A stretch of DNA of 64,000 bases, taken from positions 124,001 through 188,000 of the forward strand of contig NZ_JAERMK010000009.1 in assembly GCF_016918015.1 (NCBI RefSeq). The letters are read 5' to 3'. This stretch comes from Glycomyces sp. YM15. GTDB lineage: Bacteria > Actinomycetota > Actinomycetes > Mycobacteriales > Micromonosporaceae. Of this stretch, positions 60,839-64,000 are shown one piece after another; the first letter of the stretch is position 1; each line of letters begins with the position of its first letter. The position numbers and the translations under genes were made by a program. The notes beneath the pieces are model-generated. The model did no database searches, was not told where the DNA came from, and saw only the letters and a list, made by a program, of their open reading frames with translations.

Positions 60839-61546
60839 ATGACTGCACACATCTCCGCCAAGCCGGGCGACATCGCCGAGAGCGTCCTCCTGCCCGGGGA
60901 CCCGCTGCGCGCGAAGTGGATCGCCGAGAACTTCCTCACGGACGCGACCCGCTACACCGAGGTCCGGAACATGTTCGGCTACACCGGCACGTACAACGGG
61001 AAGCGGGTGTCCGTGCAGGGCACCGGGATGGGCCAGCCGTCCGCGTCGATCTACACGCACGAGCTGCTGGACGTCTACGGCGTCAAGACGGTGGTCCGGG
61101 TCGGCTCGGCGGGCGCGATCCACAACGGGATCGAGCTGCGCGACGTGGTGGCGGGGATCGGCGCGTCCACGAACTCCTCGATGAACCGCATCCGCTTCAA
61201 CGGCGTCGTCGACTACGCGCCGGTCGCCGACTTCGGCCTGCTCCGCGCCTCCGTGGACGCGGCGGCCGCGCGCGGGATCAACCTGCACGTCGGCCAGCTG
61301 TACTCCTCCGACACGTTCTACACCGACGCGCCCGACGTCGAGGCCAAGCTCGCCGACTACGGCATCCTCGCCATCGAGATGGAGGCCGCGGCGATCTACA
61401 CGCTCGCCGCGAAGTTCCAGGCGCGCGCGCTCGCGCTGTGCACGATCTCCGACCACATCCTGAACGGCACCGAGCTGCCCGCGGCCGACCGTCAGGAGTC
61501 GTTCTCCGAAATGGTCGAGATCGCCTTGGACGCGGTCACCGCCTAG
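60839..61546 (+). CDS. deoD: purine nucleoside phosphorylase (DeoD type)
   Basis: 235 residues, full length for the hexameric DeoD type. Splits purine nucleosides with phosphate. Markers: ESVLLPGDPLRAKWIAENFL, VRNMFGYTGTYNGKRVSVQG, TGMGQPSASIYTHELLD, VGSAGAIHNGIELRDVV, and ILAIEMEAAAIYTLA with the catalytic Asp in ISDHILNG. ATG 60839. Own terminator after 13 bases. Confidence 0.97.
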   Translation: MTAHISAKPGDIAESVLLPGDPLRAKWIAENFLTDATRYTEVRNMFGYTGTYNGKRVSVQGTGMGQPSASIYTHELLDVYGVKTVVRVGSAGAIHNGIELRDVVAGIGASTNSSMNRIRFNGVVDYAPVADFGLLRASVDAAAARGINLHVGQLYSSDTFYTDAPDVEAKLADYGILAIEMEAAAIYTLAAKFQARALALCTISDHILNGTELPAADRQESFSEMVEIALDAVTA

Positions 61547-61559
61547 GACTTCGATGAGC

Positions 61560-61583
61560 GGCCCGGCTCGCGCGAGCCGGGCC
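61560..61583 (+). terminator. deoD terminator
   Basis: GGCCCGGCTCGC followed at once by its complement GCGAGCCGGGCC, then TTTC: ten pairs with a four-base loop. Confidence 0.85.
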
Positions 61584-61589
61584 TTTCGC

Positions 61590-63716
61590 CTATCCGGCGG
61601 CGGGATCCGCGAGGACGGCGGCGAGCTCGGCCTCCAAGTAGGGGCCGAGGGTCGCGGCGTAGGTGTTGGTGAGGTGGGCGTCGTCGCGGTAGACGAGGAC
61701 GTTCCCGACCACGGGCGGGCAGGCCCGCGGCCCGCAGATGTAGTCGGTGAGGTCGACCTTGTGGACGCCCGGAGGGACCTCCAGGGCCTCGAACGCGCCC
61801 TCGTCGTAATAGGAGGCCCGGTCCACGGTGCACTCGCTCGCGCTGCGGCCGTTGAGGTCCACGCAGAGCGGGATGTCGAAGCGGGGGCTCGGGGTGTCGC
61901 GCAGGGCCACGACCGCAGCGCCGGTGGCGACGAGCTGCCCGTAGCGGTCGGTGTAGTCGGGGAAGGTCTCGTACGCCTCGTAGCCGACCCGGGAGCCGTA
62001 GGTGAGGACCAGGTCGGGGGCGATCCGGTCGATCTCGGCGACGACGGCGTCGTTCCACGCCGCGCACGACCGGTAGCGCTCCTCCCCCAGGGCCTCCTGG
62101 CCGGTCTCGATGATGCAGGCGTTCTTGGTGTACGCGATGACGTGCCAGTCCCGGGCCTCGGCGGCGTCGAGGACGGCCGGGAGCCACTGCCAGATCTTGG
62201 AGCCGCCGTACATGACGACCGTGGCGGCGGCGTCTTCCGCTTCCCGACCGCCTTGCACGAGTTCGACTCCGGCGCTCTGCACCAGTTCGCCTCCGGCGAA
62301 GTCGCAGCGGATCGGTTCGTAGCCTTCCATGGTCTGGTTGCAGCGGCCCGAGAGCGCCGGGTCGTAGTCCTCGGCGGCGTCCAGTGTGGAGGGGGCGAAG
62401 GCGGCTTCGGGGACGGTGAGGCCTTCGGCGAGGGCGGCCGCGCCCGGGTACCGGCCGGTGTCGGCGGCCGCCTCGGCGAGGCGGTCACGTTCGAACGAGA
62501 TGTACCAGGTCAGGGCCGCATGGGCGGCGAGGACGAGAGCGAGGCACGCCGCGCCGAGCGCGAACGCGCCGCGGATCGTCCGCTGGCCGAATCCCGTTGC
62601 GGGGAGCCGCTGTTCGAGCCCCCAGTGCGTGGCCCAGGCGAGGAGGGTCGCGGCGGCGAGGACGCCGAGTCCGCCGAGGACCGTCGCGGTGTCGCGGCCG
62701 GTGGCGGTGAGGTAGCAGATGAGGATCGGCCAGTGCCACAGGTAGAGGGTGTACGAGAGGTCGCCGAGCCACTGCACCGGTCGCGTGTTCAGCAGCCGGC
62801 CCGCGCCGCCGCCGGGGCTGAGGGAGGCCGCGACGACGACCGCGCAGGCGCCGCCGACCGGCCAGAGCGCGGCCAGACCCGGGAACTCGGTGCTCTCGAG
62901 GAAGAACCCGGCGCCGAGGAGGACCGCGACGCCCGCCCAGCCGAGCATGGCGGCCGTCCATTTGGCTTGCGGCGCATCGGGTTCCGCGAAGGCGGTGCGC
63001 AGGCGCGGGAGCGCGACCGCGAGGAGTCCGCCCGTGGCGAACTGCCAGAGGCGGGCGCGGAGGTCGAAGTACGCGAAGGCCTGGTTCGCGTCGGTCTCCC
63101 ACAGCGCGAACGCGAACGAGGCGGCGAAGACGAGCGCGAGCGCGGCGGCGAGGACGCGGCGGCGGCTCCAGCGGGTGCGGGCGGCGAGCCCGGCGCTGGC
63201 GGCGATGAGGACCGGCCACAGCACGTAGAACTGGGCTTGGACGCCCATGGACCAGTAGTGCTGGACGATGCTCGCGCCGTTGTTGGAGGAGAGGTAGTCG
63301 ACGGAGTGGACGGCGAGGTTCCAGTTGCCGTAGTAGAGCGCGGAGGCGAGGATGTCGCCGAGCTGCTGGTTCCAGGTGGCGCGCGGGAGCCAGAGGACGG
63401 TGAGGAGCACGGCGGCCGCGGCGACGACGAGCGCGGGCGGGAAGATGCGGCGCACGATGCGGGCGGCGAAGGCGAGGGGGCGTACGGAGCCGGTGCGTTC
63501 GAGCGAGCGGAGCAGGCTCGCGGTGATGAAGAAGCCGGAGAGCAGGAGGAACACGTCGACGCCGCCCGAGACGCGGTCGAACCAGATGTGGTAGACGGCG
63601 ATCACGACGATGGCGAGGCCGCGGAGGCCGTCGATCTCGTGCAGGCGCGGCGGCCGCGCGGGAGCGGGGGGCGGGGCGGCGCCGGTCGGGGCGCTGGTGC
63701 TCGCGGGGCTGGTCAT
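61590..63716 (-). CDS. OafA-like acyltransferase 3 with C-terminal SGNH domain
   Basis: 708 residues. Ten to eleven membrane helices form the acyltransferase-3 domain, opening with LHEIDGLRGLAIVVIAVYHI and FLLLSGFFITASLLRSLER, and HYWSMGVQAQFYVLWPV. Residues about 420-700 form an outer SGNH-type domain (GDSH-like region VVMYGGSKIWQWLPAV; block V-like DDAHLTNTYA). Together these O-acetylate surface sugars or peptidoglycan. In block I the usual Asp and His (GDSH) are replaced (GGSK), so the nucleophile Ser remains but its context is altered. ATG 63716 with GGAG four bases upstream; longer starts lack support. Confidence 0.9.
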   Translation of the reverse strand: MTSPASTSAPTGAAPPPAPARPPRLHEIDGLRGLAIVVIAVYHIWFDRVSGGVDVFLLLSGFFITASLLRSLERTGSVRPLAFAARIVRRIFPPALVVAAAAVLLTVLWLPRATWNQQLGDILASALYYGNWNLAVHSVDYLSSNNGASIVQHYWSMGVQAQFYVLWPVLIAASAGLAARTRWSRRRVLAAALALVFAASFAFALWETDANQAFAYFDLRARLWQFATGGLLAVALPRLRTAFAEPDAPQAKWTAAMLGWAGVAVLLGAGFFLESTEFPGLAALWPVGGACAVVVAASLSPGGGAGRLLNTRPVQWLGDLSYTLYLWHWPILICYLTATGRDTATVLGGLGVLAAATLLAWATHWGLEQRLPATGFGQRTIRGAFALGAACLALVLAAHAALTWYISFERDRLAEAAADTGRYPGAAALAEGLTVPEAAFAPSTLDAAEDYDPALSGRCNQTMEGYEPIRCDFAGGELVQSAGVELVQGGREAEDAAATVVMYGGSKIWQWLPAVLDAAEARDWHVIAYTKNACIIETGQEALGEERYRSCAAWNDAVVAEIDRIAPDLVLTYGSRVGYEAYETFPDYTDRYGQLVATGAAVVALRDTPSPRFDIPLCVDLNGRSASECTVDRASYYDEGAFEALEVPPGVHKVDLTDYICGPRACPPVVGNVLVYRDDAHLTNTYAATLGPYLEAELAAVLADPAAG

Positions 63717-64000
63717 CGGACTCCGGGAGAGGCGGCGTGCTGGGGGCACGATCTGGCGGCTCGGTGCGGTGGTCCTCCGAGGGTAGCCGCGGCGGGTCGC
63801 GGGACGGCTCGGGGCGGCCGGAGCGGACCGGACTGGACCGGGTCGGGCGGGGCGCGTCAGGCGGGGTCTCGTGGGGCGGTGTCGCGGCCGGTGGCGGCCC
63901 GCGGATGCGGCGCGCCTCGGCGGTTCTTCGCAAATCGGGCGTTCGCGGGCGCCCCTGGATCGATGATGCCCTACGGGTACGACAGCCGCGCGGCGGCAGG
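63717..64000. other. upstream region of acyltransferase at window edge
   Basis: 284 bases of very GC-rich, low-complexity sequence with short repeats (CGGACCGGACTGGACCGGGTCGGGC-like) and no convincing gene. The window ends here. Confidence 0.4.

Noticed and set aside
63780-64000. A gene at the right edge
   Set aside because: Low-complexity GC-rich sequence without start, ribosome site or protein-like translation.

Overview
This window is actinomycete chromosome. It is very GC-rich (about 70% by eye), almost wall-to-wall with protein-coding genes, and often uses GTG starts. The marker families are actinobacterial: CarD, a WhiB iron-sulfur regulator, four LytR-CpsA-Psr (LCP) enzymes, an XRE/DUF5753 regulator beside a DUF397 protein, a mycothiol-dependent maleylpyruvate-isomerase-like protein, and an ArsA-like ATPase pair next to whiB and a PASTA-containing class A penicillin-binding protein. 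The mix would suit a Glycomyces-, Micromonospora- or Streptomyces-like soil or plant-associated organism, but the sequence alone does not fix the genus. There is no phage, plasmid, CRISPR array or rRNA operon.

Layout. 1-3.2 kb: the start of a CNNM/hemolysin-like membrane protein, divergent from a Ca2+-type P-type ATPase. 3.3-5.6 kb: a four-gene operon resembling a type VII secretion cargo cluster (YbaB-like, EspC-like, a large WXG-like protein and a membrane protein). 5.8-6.8 kb: a Tat-exported GH11 xylanase followed by a decayed gene tail. 7-10 kb: a small unknown gene, the DUF397 + XRE/DUF5753 pair, and a DUF574 methyltransferase. 10.2-16.1 kb: an envelope glycopolymer region (LCP ligase, UDP-glucuronate-decarboxylase-like enzyme, polyprenyl glycosylphosphotransferase, glycosyltransferase, CDP-alcohol phosphotransferase). 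16.4-25.3 kb: a glutamate-cysteine-ligase-like enzyme whose 3' end abuts a TnpB/IS200-IS605 remnant, a membrane protein, glyA, an LPXTG surface protein, a P1 peptidase and a GH114-like secreted protein. 25.5-29.8 kb: putP overlapping tail-to-tail with a GGDEF protein, then a zinc-ribbon membrane protein. 29.8-33.4 kb: three tandem LCP genes.

33.4-38.9 kb: an iron-box-controlled siderophore-interacting protein, an ABC exporter operon headed by a 37-residue membrane peptide, an orphan NarL-type kinase and tRNA-Tyr. 39.1-45.4 kb: yajQ, a small membrane protein, recD2, an alanine/glycine symporter, a DEDDh exonuclease and a PCuAC-like lipoprotein. 45.8-48.9 kb: carD, ispF (without ispD), a TPR protein and fumarylacetoacetase. 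49-56.1 kb: RidA, a DUF4177 protein, a membrane protein, the ArsA-like ATPase pair, whiB and ponA2, matching as I recall it the gene order Rv3678c-Rv3682 of Mycobacterium tuberculosis. 56.1-63.7 kb: an ABC ATPase, a VanJ-like EEP membrane protein, an MDMPI-like protein, a PAS-SpoIIE phosphatase bracketed by copies of a tRNA-Ser 3' end with its terminator, tRNA-Ser(CGA), deoD and an OafA-like acyltransferase.

The strongest common theme is the cell envelope: glycopolymer synthesis and attachment, peptidoglycan synthesis, lipid-carrier or phospholipid enzymes and surface-protein anchoring. I found no clear new defence or mobile system. The items most worth a second look are the TnpB remnant with a candidate omega-RNA-like end, the duplicated tRNA-Ser end around the SpoIIE gene, the type VII-like cargo operon, the tiny ABC-coupled membrane peptide, and the palindrome cluster upstream of the DUF397/XRE pair.
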